In this document: positions 45,094 through 54,641 of the stretch, in pieces
How the letters are laid out: each line of letters starts with the position of its first letter
How positions within the stretch are numbered: position 1 is the stretch's first letter
Assembly (NCBI RefSeq): GCF_016917755.1
Contig: NZ_CP070326.1
Span: 8,742,001-8,806,000 of the forward strand
From: Streptomyces noursei
GTDB taxonomy: Bacteria > Actinomycetota > Actinomycetes > Streptomycetales > Streptomycetaceae
Direction: 5' to 3'
Length of the DNA stretch: 64,000 bases
Notes under the pieces: model-generated
Database searches by the model: none
What the model saw: the letters and a program-made list of their open reading frames with translations, nothing else
Told to the model about the DNA's origin: nothing
Translations under genes and position numbers: made by a program

Positions 45094-46457
45094 CGGGTGT
45101 CCTCGGCGTCGTCGGAGGGTACGGCGGGGGCGGCGGGGGCCGGGAGGATCGCGGTGACCTCGTAGCCGCCGTCGGGGGTGGGTCCGGCGGCCAGTTCGCC
45201 GCCGAGCATCGCGGTGCGTTCGTGCATGCCGAGCAGGCCGTGGCCGGTGCCCGGGGAGGGCGGGGCGGGGCGGTCGGGGGCGGTGTTGGTGACGCGCAGG
45301 GTGATGCGGTCGGGGCGGTAGCCGAGCGCGACGTGCACGGCGGCGCCGGGCGCGTGCCGCATGGCGTTGCTGAGCGCCTCCTGGACGATGCGGAACGCCG
45401 ACAGCCCGGTGCCGGGCGAGAGCGGGCGGGGCGTGCCGGTGGTGTCGACGGTGACCGGGACGCCGGCGCCGCGCACGTTTCCGACGAGTTCGTCGAGCCG
45501 GTCGAGGGTGGGCTGCGGGGCGTACGGGGCGTGCTCCGGTCGGGCGTCCTCGGAGCGCAGGACGCCGAGGACCCGGCGGAGTTCGGTGAGCGCCTCGACC
45601 GCGTTCTGGCGGATGCCGCGGAGGTTCTCCTTGAACTCGTCGGAGGGGTTCTCGGCCAGGTGGGGGGCGACCTGGGCCTGGATGGAGATCACCGACATGT
45701 GGTGGGCGACCACGTCGTGGAGTTCGCGGGCGATCCGGTTGCGCTCCTCCAGGAGCGTGCGGCGGGCACGTTCCTCGGCGGTGAGCTTTTCCTGGACGAC
45801 CAGTTCGGTGCGGGCCTTCTGGCGGCCCCTCAGGAGGGCGCCGACCAGGGCGCAGAGGGTGAGCACGGTGACCGGCAGGCGGGCGTCGTTCAGCTGGCCG
45901 ATGAGCGGTCCGTCGGCGCACAGGCCGTCGGCGAGGAGGCCGGTCAGCGCCCCGAGGGCCAGCATTTCGGCGGTGGCTCTGGGGCGGACCCGCAGCGCCG
46001 CGAGGAACAGCACGGCCGCCTGGGCGGGCAGCCCGGTGCGCCGCCAGGGTGGTTCGGGTCCGAACGGAGTGAACGGGTCGACGTGGAGCGCCGCGTAGCA
46101 GCCGGCCAGGAGCAGCGCCGCGGTCGTCGCCCACCAGGCCAGGACCGGGCGGTAGAGGGCGAGGACGGGCGCCGCTGCCTGCACCCCGGCGGCGAGGACG
46201 GCGAGCGGCATGCCCATGCCGTATCCGAACGCGTAGATGTTGGTGTTCCCGGCGAGCATGACGACCGCCCCGATCAGGAGCGGGACCATGATCGCCGGCC
46301 GCCATTCGAGCCAGCCGGGTGGTCGGCCGCCGGCCGCCGGCGGTTCCTCGCCGGCGTGGGTCCACAGATCCTCGCGCAGCCGGTGCGGCACCGTTCGCAG
46401 GGCCGCCCTCAGCCGACCTGCCGCTTTCCCCCTCGTCACGGGATGCACCTTAGGCAT
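45090..46457 (-). CDS. Membrane histidine kinase (HisKA_3/DesK type)
   Basis: A 455-residue sensor with five or six hydrophobic segments (residues 55-210), no large extracellular domain, then the dimerisation helix ERNRIARELHDVVAHHMSV (phosphoacceptor His) and an HATPase with AFRIVQEALSNAMRHAP and GHGLLGMHERTAMLGGEL. The signal is unknown. It is probably sensed within the membrane. It overlaps both neighbours, so it belongs to the four-gene unit starting with a secreted hydrolase. Confidence 0.94.
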   Translation of the reverse strand: MPKVHPVTRGKAAGRLRAALRTVPHRLREDLWTHAGEEPPAAGGRPPGWLEWRPAIMVPLLIGAVVMLAGNTNIYAFGYGMGMPLAVLAAGVQAAAPVLALYRPVLAWWATTAALLLAGCYAALHVDPFTPFGPEPPWRRTGLPAQAAVLFLAALRVRPRATAEMLALGALTGLLADGLCADGPLIGQLNDARLPVTVLTLCALVGALLRGRQKARTELVVQEKLTAEERARRTLLEERNRIARELHDVVAHHMSVISIQAQVAPHLAENPSDEFKENLRGIRQNAVEALTELRRVLGVLRSEDARPEHAPYAPQPTLDRLDELVGNVRGAGVPVTVDTTGTPRPLSPGTGLSAFRIVQEALSNAMRHAPGAAVHVALGYRPDRITLRVTNTAPDRPAPPSPGTGHGLLGMHERTAMLGGELAAGPTPDGGYEVTAILPAPAAPAVPSDDAEDTR

Positions 46458-47667
46458 GGGGCAGCACCGCCGGGCGGGCGGGGTTCCCTTCGGCGGTGAA
46501 CGGGCCGGTGCCCTCGGGCTCCGCCCGGTGCCGATCGCGGGCGCGCGGCCGGCGGTGCTCGTACGCGGCGAACGCGGCCCAGCACACCAGCAGTGCGCCC
46601 GCGAAGACCGGCAGCCAGGCGAGTCGGGCGAGGAGCCAGGCGGGGCCGTCGGGGAGGGTGTGCAGACCGGGCAGGGGGCCGGCCAGGAACCAGCCGGTGG
46701 CGGTGACGGCCATCATCGCGGTCTGGTGCCAGAGGTAGACGGTCATCGCGGAGAGGTTCAGCAGGGCGACCGCCGTCCAGGCGCCGGGGCGGCGCAGCGC
46801 CCTGTTCAGCGGGGCGCGCAGCAGCAGGGCCGCGCCGCACTGGGCGAGGCCGAAGGTGACGGCGGCCAGGGTGGGCGGGTTGAGGTTGGAGACCGCGGCG
46901 CCGGGGACGCCGACCATGGACGCGGGGTAGCCGGCGCACAGGACCAGGGCGGCGGTGGCGGTGACGCCGCCGAGCAGCAGTGCCCACCCGGTCGTCCGGC
47001 GGTGGGCGGCGCCGCGGGCGCGGGCCGCGCCGAGGCAGTACGGGACGAGCCAGCCCGCGGGGAGGTTGAGCCAACCGAGCCAGCCGGGGGCGTCGAGGCC
47101 GAAGCGGAGGGCGTCGACGAGGACGACGACGGCGCACGGCCAGGCCGGGTGCAGGCGGGCGATCAGCGGGGTGGCCGCGGTGAGGGCGGCGAAGACCAGC
47201 AGGAACCACAGGGGCGACAGCACGAGTTTGACCAGGGTGTGGACGGTGTCCAGGCCGACGCCGGCGGCGAGCATCGCGGCGGTGGCCGCGGTCCAGATCG
47301 CGAGCACCGCGGCGACCGGGCGGAACAGTCGGCCGAGTCGGGCGTGCAGCCAGTGGTGGTGGGCGGTGCCGCGGGCGCGGGCGGCGGCATGGCTGCGCGC
47401 GGCGACCTCGCCGCCGACCAGGAAGAACACCGCCAGTGTTTGGAACAGCCAGGAGATCGGGGCGAGTTGGGGCATCCGTTGGAGCGGGCTGGCGCCGTGC
47501 AGGGTGCCGCTGTCGGTGATCAGGGCGGTGACCAGCCAGTGGCCGAGGACCACGCCGAGGATGGCGAAGGCGCGCAGGGCGTCGGTGGCGCGGTCGCGGC
47601 CGGGCGGGGTGGCGGCCTGGACGCGGCGGACGAGGGCCGCCGCGGCGGCGCGTGGGGTGTTAGCCAC
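46450..47667 (-). CDS. Acyltransferase 3 family membrane protein
   Basis: A 405-residue integral membrane protein with about ten hydrophobic helices. The N-terminal DALRAFAILGVVLGHWLVTA and LAVFFLVGGEVAARSHAAA match the OafA-like acyltransferase 3 core (the catalytic His in GHW). VYLWHQTAMMAVTATGW is the late conserved helix. It acylates a sugar or cell-surface molecule. GTG start; 8-base overlap with the gene before and with the kinase after. Confidence 0.9.
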   Translation of the reverse strand: MANTPRAAAAALVRRVQAATPPGRDRATDALRAFAILGVVLGHWLVTALITDSGTLHGASPLQRMPQLAPISWLFQTLAVFFLVGGEVAARSHAAARARGTAHHHWLHARLGRLFRPVAAVLAIWTAATAAMLAAGVGLDTVHTLVKLVLSPLWFLLVFAALTAATPLIARLHPAWPCAVVVLVDALRFGLDAPGWLGWLNLPAGWLVPYCLGAARARGAAHRRTTGWALLLGGVTATAALVLCAGYPASMVGVPGAAVSNLNPPTLAAVTFGLAQCGAALLLRAPLNRALRRPGAWTAVALLNLSAMTVYLWHQTAMMAVTATGWFLAGPLPGLHTLPDGPAWLLARLAWLPVFAGALLVCWAAFAAYEHRRPRARDRHRAEPEGTGPFTAEGNPARPAVLPHA

Positions 47668-48688
47668 GGTGGGCCTCCCGCTGCGGGGCGGTGGCGGTCC
47701 CGTCCGGGGCGGTCCCGTGCGGGGCCGCGACCGGGGGGCGTCCGGCGGTGATCCGGGCGAGGTTCTCCAAGGAGAGCGTGCCGGGCTTGAGGTAGTCGCT
47801 GTGGCCGCCGTCGCCGGCCGGGAAGATCCGGGCGCCGAACCCTGGGGAGACCGGGTCGGTGCCGAATCCGAGGGTGGTGGTGGGCAGGGGCAGTTGGGCG
47901 TGCGGGACGTGGCCGATCCAGTCGTCGGTGGCGCGGCCGGCCCAGACGGTGGCCCGGGTGTGCAGGTCCGCGGCGGTGTCGGCGCCGACGCCGGGGCTGC
48001 CGTAGAGGACCACGTCGGTGGCGGGGAGGTCGGGGGCGGCCCGGCCGCAGACCACGGATCCGTAGGAGTGGCAGAGCAGGGCGATCCGGGCGGTGGGGGC
48101 GGCGTTCCTCAACTGCGTGGTGAAGTCGACGAGTTCGGGTGCGGCGTCGTCGGCGCGGGCGGTGGTGAGGGCGGCGGGGCCGAAGGTGGCGGGGGTGGGG
48201 TAGCCGAGCCAGGCGAGGACGGCGGAGTGGCCGCCGGGTTCCCGCCGGAGCTGCTGTTGGAGGGCCCGGGCGCCGGCGCGGAGGCGGTGGTAGGTGTCGA
48301 GGCCGGTGTCCGAGCCGGGGACCAGGACGGCGATGCGGTCGGCGTGCGCGAGGTCGCCGTAGACCTCGGTGCTGCGGCCGCCGTCGCGGCCGTCGAAGGT
48401 GAGGAAGTGCCGGCCGGGGTCGGCCATGGCGTGCAGGGCGGCGGCCCGCCGGTGGTCGCCGTGGGCGTCGGCGGTGCGCTCGGCCGCGCGGATGTCGGCG
48501 CGGGCGGTGGCGTAGCGGCGGGCGAGGGCGGTGGGGGTGGTGTCCCGCAGTGGGCCGAGGGCGGTGGGGGCCGGTGCCGGGACCGCGGCGGGGCGGGCCG
48601 CGCCCGATACCGGTACGGCCACCGAGGCGGTGACCAGCACGGCGAGCAGGGTGCGGGTCAGGCGTCTGGTGCGCGCGCGGGGCGCCAT
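47660..48688 (-). CDS. Secreted alpha/beta hydrolase (DUF1023 type)
   Basis: A 342-residue exported protein. The signal peptide is RRLTRTLLAVLVTASVAVPV with cleavage near SGAARPAA. The catalytic region includes AVLVPGSDTGLDTYHRLRAG, the nucleophile elbow IALLCHSYGSVVCG, VLYGSPGVGADTA, TDDWIGHVPHAQLP (Asp) and GGHSDYLKPGTL (His). DUF1023 proteins are hydrolases of unknown substrate common in actinobacteria. It is the first gene of the unit with acyltransferase, kinase and regulator. Confidence 0.88.
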   Translation of the reverse strand: MAPRARTRRLTRTLLAVLVTASVAVPVSGAARPAAVPAPAPTALGPLRDTTPTALARRYATARADIRAAERTADAHGDHRRAAALHAMADPGRHFLTFDGRDGGRSTEVYGDLAHADRIAVLVPGSDTGLDTYHRLRAGARALQQQLRREPGGHSAVLAWLGYPTPATFGPAALTTARADDAAPELVDFTTQLRNAAPTARIALLCHSYGSVVCGRAAPDLPATDVVLYGSPGVGADTAADLHTRATVWAGRATDDWIGHVPHAQLPLPTTTLGFGTDPVSPGFGARIFPAGDGGHSDYLKPGTLSLENLARITAGRPPVAAPHGTAPDGTATAPQREAHRG

Positions 48689-48846
48689 GGTGGGTGGTCC
48701 TTCCGTGCCGGGGCGGTGGGTGGTTCCGGCACCGAAGCTAGGGAGCGCGGTGGGTGATCGGCGTCCCGCCAGGGAGCGCATCTCGCGCGTAGTCCTCAGG
48801 TATGACGGGTAGGGGGTGCGGCCCCCGCGGCGATTGTGACGGTTCG

Positions 48847-49935
48847 TCAGTTGTCGTACGGTGGCGGGCCGGTGCTCTCCCGGGGCGCCAGATGCGGGAG
48901 TTCGCCCTCGACGGTGCGGGGCGGACCGCCGCCGAGGAGGGCGAGCAGTTCGCCGGCGGCGAGCCGGCCGAAGCCCGCGGTGTCCCGGACCAGTGCGGTG
49001 AGCGGGGGGTGGGCGACGCGGCACAGCGGGGAGTCGTCCCAGGCGACGACGGACAGCCGGCCGGGGACGGGGATGCCGCGGCCGGCGGCGACCGAGGCGC
49101 CGGCGACGGCCATCACGTCGTTGTCGTAGATGATCGCGGTGGGCGGGGCCGCCGCGTCGAGGAGGCGGCGGGTGGCCTCGGCGCCCTCGGCGTCGGAGTA
49201 GTCGGTGGTGACCGAGCGGACCTGTCGGGCGTCCAGGCCGCGCCGGACGGCCTCGGTGCGCAGGGAGTGGATCCGGCGGGCGGTGTGGGCGAGGCCGGGC
49301 AGTCCGGCGATGTGCACGATCCGGCGGTGGCCGAGGTCGTGCAGGTGGTCCAGGATCCGGGCCATGGCCTTGGCGTCGTCGGCCCAGACGGTGGAGAGCA
49401 GCGGCGCGGTGGGCGGTCCGGTGGGTGCCGGGGCGGCGGGGCCGCCGATGGCGACGGCGGGGAGGCCGAGGGCGGCGAGGAGTGCGGGGCGGGGGTCGTC
49501 GGTGCGGGGATCGACGACGAGGACGCCGTCCACCCGGCGTTCGGCCCACCAGCGGCGGTAGAGCGCGCACTCGGTGTCGAGGTCCTCGACGACCTGGAAG
49601 AGCAGGGCGGTGCGCCGGGCGGAGAGCACCTCCTGGATGCCGGAGACGAGTTGGAGGAAGAAGGACTCCACGCCCAGGGTGCGGGCGGGGCGGGCCAGCA
49701 CCAGGCCCAGGCAGTCGGCGCGTTCGCCGGAGAGGGCGCGGGCGGCGCTGTTGGCCTGCCAGCCCAGTTCGTCGGCGACCTTGCGGATCCGGGCGCGGGT
49801 GTCGGCGGAGACGCCCGGCCGGTCGTTGAGGGCGAAGGACACCGCACTCTCGGAGACGCCGGCCCGCCGGGCGATGTCCTTGATCGTCGGGCGGCGCGCC
49901 GGCTTGCGGCGGGCCGCCTCACCGGGCGCTGTCAT
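48847..49935 (-). CDS. LacI-family transcriptional regulator of the mannoside locus
   Basis: A 362-residue repressor. The HTH is TIKDIARRAGVSESAVSFAL with the LacI hinge RARIRKVADELGWQANSAARAL. The periplasmic-binding-like core has RRWWAERRVDGVLVVDPR, LDHLHDLGHRRIVHIAGL and AIIYDNDVMAVAGAS. The ATG at 49935 has GGAGGAG upstream. It is divergent from the sugar-importer genes and should bind the palindrome in the promoter at 50063-50082, relieved by a mannose-type ligand. Confidence 0.92.
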   Translation of the reverse strand: MTAPGEAARRKPARRPTIKDIARRAGVSESAVSFALNDRPGVSADTRARIRKVADELGWQANSAARALSGERADCLGLVLARPARTLGVESFFLQLVSGIQEVLSARRTALLFQVVEDLDTECALYRRWWAERRVDGVLVVDPRTDDPRPALLAALGLPAVAIGGPAAPAPTGPPTAPLLSTVWADDAKAMARILDHLHDLGHRRIVHIAGLPGLAHTARRIHSLRTEAVRRGLDARQVRSVTTDYSDAEGAEATRRLLDAAAPPTAIIYDNDVMAVAGASVAAGRGIPVPGRLSVVAWDDSPLCRVAHPPLTALVRDTAGFGRLAAGELLALLGGGPPRTVEGELPHLAPRESTGPPPYDN

Positions 49936-50055
49936 CGCGGGCTCCTCCGGGCCGAACCGCATGAGTGCCGACAGTCTGATCAGGGCGGCGGGGCCTGTCA
50001 ATCAATGCTCGGGCGGCGAGGGGCAGCACCTCAAAAGCGTTGTGATACCGGGGTG

Positions 50056-50085
50056 TTGACACCTACTAAATCGCATTAGTAGCGT
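50056..50085 (+). promoter_or_regulatory. Promoter of the sugar-importer operon
   Basis: TTGACA (50056-50061) and TAGCGT (50080-50085), separated by 18 bases. This is a good sigma-70-like -35/-10 pair for a streptomycete housekeeping promoter. The operator lies in the spacer. The first gene starts 122 bases downstream. Confidence 0.65.
50063..50082. promoter_or_regulatory. LacI-type operator in the promoter spacer
   Basis: A perfect inverted repeat, CTACTAA and TTAGTAG, around six bases (ATCGCA). It overlaps the -10 box, so a bound repressor would block RNA polymerase. The adjacent LacI gene is the obvious binding partner. Confidence 0.8.
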
Positions 50086-50206
50086 CTGCCGCGTCGCGAT
50101 CCGGGAGCCTTGAGGCCCACGGTACGGCACCGGTTCCCCGCGCTGCGAGACCTTCGACAGATTTCTGGTCCGAGCACTTCCGAGCACTTCAGCCAAGGAG
50201 CCGGCC

Positions 50207-51502
50207 ATGCGTCGTCATTCCCGTCGAACACCCGCCGCCACCGCGGCACTCGCCGCCTCCGCACTTCTCCTGTCCGCGTGTGGTGCCCCGGACGGCGGCG
50301 GGGATTCCGACAGCGCAGCGGGGAAGGTGGAAGGGCAGGTCACCTTTCAGACCTGGAATCTGAAGGCGCGCTTCCAGAAGTATTTCGACGGGGTCATCGC
50401 GGAGTTCGAGAAGAAGTACCCGGGCACCAAGGTGAAGTGGATCGACCAGCCGGCCGAGGGTTATCCGCAGAAGCTGAGTGCGGACGCCGCCGCCGGCACC
50501 CTGCCCGATGTGGTCAATGTGTCGCCGGACCTCGCCTATCCACTGGCGAAGGCCGGACTGGCGCTCGACATCGGCGCGGCGGCGGGGAAATACCGGGGCG
50601 AGTATCTGGACGGGGCCTGGCGGAGCCAGCAGATGCCGGGGCTATCCGGCGTCTACGCCTTCCCCTGGTATCTCAACACCGGCCCGATGTTCTACAACAA
50701 GGACCTGTTCCGAAAGGCCGGTCTGGATCCGGCGAAGCCGCCGACCACCTACGACCGGCTGTTCGCGGACGCGCTGACCATGGCGCGGAAGAGCGACCGC
50801 AGGATCGCGATGCTGGCCGGCGCGCCGTCGATCGAGGACTTCGGTCGTTACGGCGTGCGCCTGATGGACGCCCGGGGCACGGAGTTCACCTTCAACGAGC
50901 CCAAGGGCGTGGAGCTGCTCACGCACTACCGACAGCTGTACGCGGCCGGGGCGCTGGATGCGCAGGCGCTTACCGCGGTGGCCGAGTCGGCGGGGCGCAA
51001 GTTCCAGCAGCAGTCGGTGGCGATGAATCCGGGCAGCGCGCTCGATCTGGAGAACTTCAAACGGGACGCGCCGGGCCTCTACGAGAACATCGGCATCACC
51101 GACGCGGTCAACAACACCGGCAAGGCCAATATGTATGTGCAGGGCCTGATGGTGAGCGCGGACAGCAAGGTGAAACCGGCGGCGGTGGCGTTCGCGCACT
51201 TCGTGACGGACCGGCGGCACCAGATGGCGTTCGCGAAACAGGTCGCGGTCTTTCCGAGCACGAAGGGGTCGCTGGACGATCCGTACTTCACCAAGGAGGA
51301 CGGTACGGACGCCACGCGGGTGCGGGTGGCGGCGGCGAAATCCCTGAAGACCGCGGTGAATTACACCCCGGTAGTGCTCAGCGACCAGATGAAGACGGTG
51401 TTGCGCAATGCGGTCGCCCGGGCCCTCCAGGGAAAGCAGTCGCCTCAGGAGGCACTGGATTCCGCGGTGGCGGAGTGCAATCGTCTGCTGAAGACCGGCT
51501 GA
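50207..51502 (+). CDS. Sugar ABC transporter substrate-binding lipoprotein
   Basis: A 431-residue lipoprotein. The signal peptide ends in LLLSACGAP, with the lipobox Cys at about residue 25. The mature protein has the type-1 solute-binding fold (VTFQTWNLKARFQKYFDGVI, FEKKYPGTKVKWIDQPAEGY, FPWYLNTGPMFYNKDLFRKAG). It captures oligosaccharides outside the membrane for the permeases that follow. The ATG has AAGGAG upstream. First gene of the importer operon; no ATPase gene is in the window, so a shared MsiK-type ATPase is likely. Confidence 0.92.
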   Translation: MRRHSRRTPAATAALAASALLLSACGAPDGGGDSDSAAGKVEGQVTFQTWNLKARFQKYFDGVIAEFEKKYPGTKVKWIDQPAEGYPQKLSADAAAGTLPDVVNVSPDLAYPLAKAGLALDIGAAAGKYRGEYLDGAWRSQQMPGLSGVYAFPWYLNTGPMFYNKDLFRKAGLDPAKPPTTYDRLFADALTMARKSDRRIAMLAGAPSIEDFGRYGVRLMDARGTEFTFNEPKGVELLTHYRQLYAAGALDAQALTAVAESAGRKFQQQSVAMNPGSALDLENFKRDAPGLYENIGITDAVNNTGKANMYVQGLMVSADSKVKPAAVAFAHFVTDRRHQMAFAKQVAVFPSTKGSLDDPYFTKEDGTDATRVRVAAAKSLKTAVNYTPVVLSDQMKTVLRNAVARALQGKQSPQEALDSAVAECNRLLKTG

Positions 51503-51509
51503 GGCCGGG

Positions 51510-52439
51510 ATGGGCATGCGGAATGCCGCGGCGGCCGTCGCGCCACGGGACTCCGGTCGCCGCCGGGGAATCCGTACGCATCTGCCCACCAGCCCCTGGT
51601 TGTTCCTCGCGCCCGGGCTGCTGGTCGTCGGCGGATTCAGCCTCTATCCGTTCCTGAGCACAGTGGCCCATTCCTTCACCGATGCCCGGACGCTGCGGGC
51701 CGGGCGGTTCACCGGCGGCGCCAACTATCAGGAGATGCTGCACGACCCGATGTTCTGGACCGGGCTGCGCAACAGCGTGCTCTACGTCCTGGGCGTCGTG
51801 CCGCCGCTGGTGGTGCTGCCGTTGCTGCTGGCGCTGCTCGTCCGGCGGAGCGTCCCCGGCATCGCCTTCTTCCGGGCCGCGTTCTATCTGCCGGTGGTCG
51901 CCTCGGTCGTGGTGGTCGGGCTGATCTGGGTGTGGCTGTTGGACGACCGGGGGCTGATCAACGCGCTGTTGGAGGTGCTGGGGTTCGGCCGGGCCGGTTT
52001 CCTCAGCGATCCGTGGCTACTGCTGCTCAGCGCGATGGCGGTGACGGTCTGGAAGGGCCTCGGCTACTACATGATCATTTATCTGGCGGCGCTGGCCCAG
52101 GTGCCGCGGGAGCTGCACGAGGCGTGCGCGGTCGACGGGGCCGGGCCGGTGCGGCGTTTCCTGACCGTCACGGTGCCGGCGGTGCGCGCCACGATGGTGC
52201 TGGTGGCGGCGCTCTCCGCGGTCAACGCCTTCAAGGTGTTCTCCGAGGTGTATCTGATGGCCGGGGCGGCCGGCGGCCCCGGTGGGGAGGACACCACGCT
52301 GGTGATGCTCGTCCAGCAGGCCGGCACCGGGCTCAGCGGGCGGGTCGGATACGCCTCGGCGCTGTCGGTGGTGGTCTTCGTGCTCACGCTCGGGCTGATG
52401 CTGTCGGTGTTGCGCGCCAATCGCGGGGAGGACCGATGA
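51510..52439 (+). CDS. Sugar ABC transporter permease 1
   Basis: A 309-residue membrane protein of the MalF-like type with six hydrophobic helices. The cytoplasmic EAA loop that contacts the ATPase is LHEACAVDGAGPVRRFLTVTVPA. The N-terminal segment (WLFLAPGLLVVGGFSLYPFL) and VLYVLGVVPPLVVLPLLLAL are membrane helices. It begins 7 bases after the binding-protein gene and overlaps permease 2. Confidence 0.92.
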   Translation: MGMRNAAAAVAPRDSGRRRGIRTHLPTSPWLFLAPGLLVVGGFSLYPFLSTVAHSFTDARTLRAGRFTGGANYQEMLHDPMFWTGLRNSVLYVLGVVPPLVVLPLLLALLVRRSVPGIAFFRAAFYLPVVASVVVVGLIWVWLLDDRGLINALLEVLGFGRAGFLSDPWLLLLSAMAVTVWKGLGYYMIIYLAALAQVPRELHEACAVDGAGPVRRFLTVTVPAVRATMVLVAALSAVNAFKVFSEVYLMAGAAGGPGGEDTTLVMLVQQAGTGLSGRVGYASALSVVVFVLTLGLMLSVLRANRGEDR

Positions 52440-53287
52440 CGGGGGCGGCGGGGCGCCGGCGGAGGGCGGCCGGATGGTCGTTGGCGGCCCGCTATCTGCT
52501 GCTGCTCGCGGTGCTGGCGCTGACCGTCGGGCCGTTCCTGTGGCAGCTGTCGACCTCGCTGAAGGGCCCCGGCGAGGACATCTACCGCTTTCCGCCGAGC
52601 CTGTTGCCGCACCATCCGACGCTGGCCAACTACGCCGAGGTGGCGCGGGTGATCCCGGTCTGGGACTTCGCACTGAACTCCCTCAAGGTCGCCGCGGCCA
52701 ATGTGCTGACCAACTGCGCGGGCGCGGCGCTGGCGGGCTACGCGCTGGCCCGGCTGCGGTTCCGTGGCCGCCGGGTCGCCGTGGTGGTCTTCATCATGGC
52801 GATGCTGGTGCCGGTCGAAAGCATCATGATCGCCCAGTTCATGACGCTGCGTCAGTTGCAGTTGCACAACACCCTGCTCGGGGTGGTGCTGCCCGGCTGC
52901 ATCGGCGCGATGAACGTCCTGCTGATGCGGAACGCCTTCGCGGCGCTGCCGTACGAGGTCGAGGAGGCGGCGTTCGTGGACGGCGCCTCCGCCTGGCAGC
53001 GGTTCGTACGGATCGCGCTGCCGTCGGTCAAGGGCACCCTCGCGGTGGTCGCGGTCTTCGCGTTCATGGGTGCCTGGGACGACTTCCTGTGGCCGCTGAT
53101 CGTGCTGAACGACCAGTCGAAGTTCACCCTGACCGTCGGCCTGAACTATCTGCACGGCACCTTTGCGGACAACCAGCGGCTGGTGGCGGCCGGTTCGGTG
53201 ATCGCCGTCCTTCCGCTGATCGTGTTGTTCGCCGGTCTCCAGCGCTACTTCTTCCGCGGCGTCGGGGAGGGCGCCGTCAAGGGCTGA
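52436..53287 (+). CDS. Sugar ABC transporter permease 2
   Basis: A 283-residue MalG-like permease. EEAAFVDGASAWQRFVRIAL is the EAA loop, and LVPVESIMIAQFMTLRQLQL is the preceding segment. FAFMGAWDDFLWPLIVLNDQ is a conserved late loop. It forms the channel with permease 1 and starts by 4-base overlap (ATGA). Six hydrophobic helices. Confidence 0.92.
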   Translation: MTGAAGRRRRAAGWSLAARYLLLLAVLALTVGPFLWQLSTSLKGPGEDIYRFPPSLLPHHPTLANYAEVARVIPVWDFALNSLKVAAANVLTNCAGAALAGYALARLRFRGRRVAVVVFIMAMLVPVESIMIAQFMTLRQLQLHNTLLGVVLPGCIGAMNVLLMRNAFAALPYEVEEAAFVDGASAWQRFVRIALPSVKGTLAVVAVFAFMGAWDDFLWPLIVLNDQSKFTLTVGLNYLHGTFADNQRLVAAGSVIAVLPLIVLFAGLQRYFFRGVGEGAVKG

Positions 53288-53318
53288 TGCCACACCCACC
53301 CGGAGGGACAGGACCACC

Positions 53319-54587
53319 ATGCCCGTACCCCAGGAGCCCCGCCGGATCCGCTTCGGCGTCAACTACACACCCAGCCGGGGATGGTTCCACCACTGGCTGG
53401 ACTTCGACCTGGACGCGGTGCGCGCCGATCTGGACGCGCTCGTCGCCCTCGGCCTGGACCATGTGCGGGTCTTCCCGCTGTGGCCGCTGTTCCAGCCCAA
53501 CCGCACGCTGATCCGGCCGCGCGCCGTCGAGCAGCTGGTGCAGTTGGCCGACGCGGCGGCCGAGCGCGGCCTGGACGTCGCGGTGGACGGCCTCCAGGGC
53601 CACCTGTCCAGCTTCGACTTCCTGCCCGCCTGGACGCGGACCTGGCACCGCCGCAACCTCTTCACCGACCCGGAGGTGCTCGCCGGCCAGGAGGAGTACC
53701 TGCGGACGTTGGCCGCCGCGCTCGCCGACCGGCCCGGCTTCCTCGGGATGACCCTCGGCAACGAGATCAACCAGTTCGCGGACCGCCCGCACCCCGACCC
53801 GGACCGGATCACCGGGGCGCAGGCGGCGGCCTGGCTGGAGCGGATGCTGGCCGCGTGCGAGCAGGGCGCGCCGGGCCGGGCGCATCTGCACGCCGCGTAC
53901 GACGCCGCGTGGTACCTCGACGGCCATCCCTTCACCCCCGCGCACGCCGCCCGGCTGGGCGCGATGACGGCGGTGCACTCCTGGGTGTTCAACGGGACCG
54001 CGCAGCGCCACGGCCCGGCCGGTGTCGCCACCGAGCAGCACGCCGCGTACCTCATCGAGCTGTCCAAGGCGTGGGCGCGCGACCCGCGGCGCCCGGTCTG
54101 GCTCCAGGAGGTCGGCGCCCCGGCCCCGCACATCCCCGAGGACCGCGCGGCCCGCTTCACCACCACGACCGTCACCAACTCCCTTGACTGCCAAGAGGTT
54201 TGGGGCATCACCTGGTGGTGCGCGTACGACGTGTCGCGGTCGCTCGCGGACTTCCCGGAGCTGGAGTACGGACTGGGCCTGCTCACCGAAGACCGGGCGG
54301 TCAAGCCGGTGGGCCGGGCCTTCGCGGAGCAGGCGGCGCACTGGCGGGACCGGCCGCACCGGCCGCCGGCGCGCACCACCGCACTGGTCGTGGACGTCGG
54401 TGACGCCGAGGAGGCGCCGCGCCGGTCGGTGTGCGCGCCCGGCGGCCCGGTCTTCGAGGCGTGGGCGCGGCTGGCCGCGCAAGGCGCCAGGCCCGCCCTC
54501 GTGCTCGCCCAACTCGCCACCGACACCGTCCATTTGACGTCGCGTGGGATCACCGAGGTGTGCGCCCCCGACGAGGTGGGGCAGTGA
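53319..54587 (+). CDS. GH5-like clan-A glycoside hydrolase
   Basis: A 422-residue cytoplasmic (beta/alpha)8 enzyme. The acid/base Glu is in LGMTLGNEINQFADRP; the nucleophile Glu is in PVWLQEVGAPAPH. The start IRFGVNYTPSRGWFHHWLDF and HVRVFPLWPLFQPNRTLI are typical of GH5-type beta-mannosidase-like proteins in streptomycetes. No signal peptide, so it acts on imported saccharides. It lies 31 bases after permease 2. Substrate (mannoside versus glucoside) is inferred from the alpha-mannosidase next door. Confidence 0.85.
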   Translation: MPVPQEPRRIRFGVNYTPSRGWFHHWLDFDLDAVRADLDALVALGLDHVRVFPLWPLFQPNRTLIRPRAVEQLVQLADAAAERGLDVAVDGLQGHLSSFDFLPAWTRTWHRRNLFTDPEVLAGQEEYLRTLAAALADRPGFLGMTLGNEINQFADRPHPDPDRITGAQAAAWLERMLAACEQGAPGRAHLHAAYDAAWYLDGHPFTPAHAARLGAMTAVHSWVFNGTAQRHGPAGVATEQHAAYLIELSKAWARDPRRPVWLQEVGAPAPHIPEDRAARFTTTTVTNSLDCQEVWGITWWCAYDVSRSLADFPELEYGLGLLTEDRAVKPVGRAFAEQAAHWRDRPHRPPARTTALVVDVGDAEEAPRRSVCAPGGPVFEAWARLAAQGARPALVLAQLATDTVHLTSRGITEVCAPDEVGQ

Positions 54588-54641
54588 CCCCCCGCCGGCC
54601 CGCCCCGCACCCCGTCTCCCCGACCTCTGGAGCCGTGAGCC

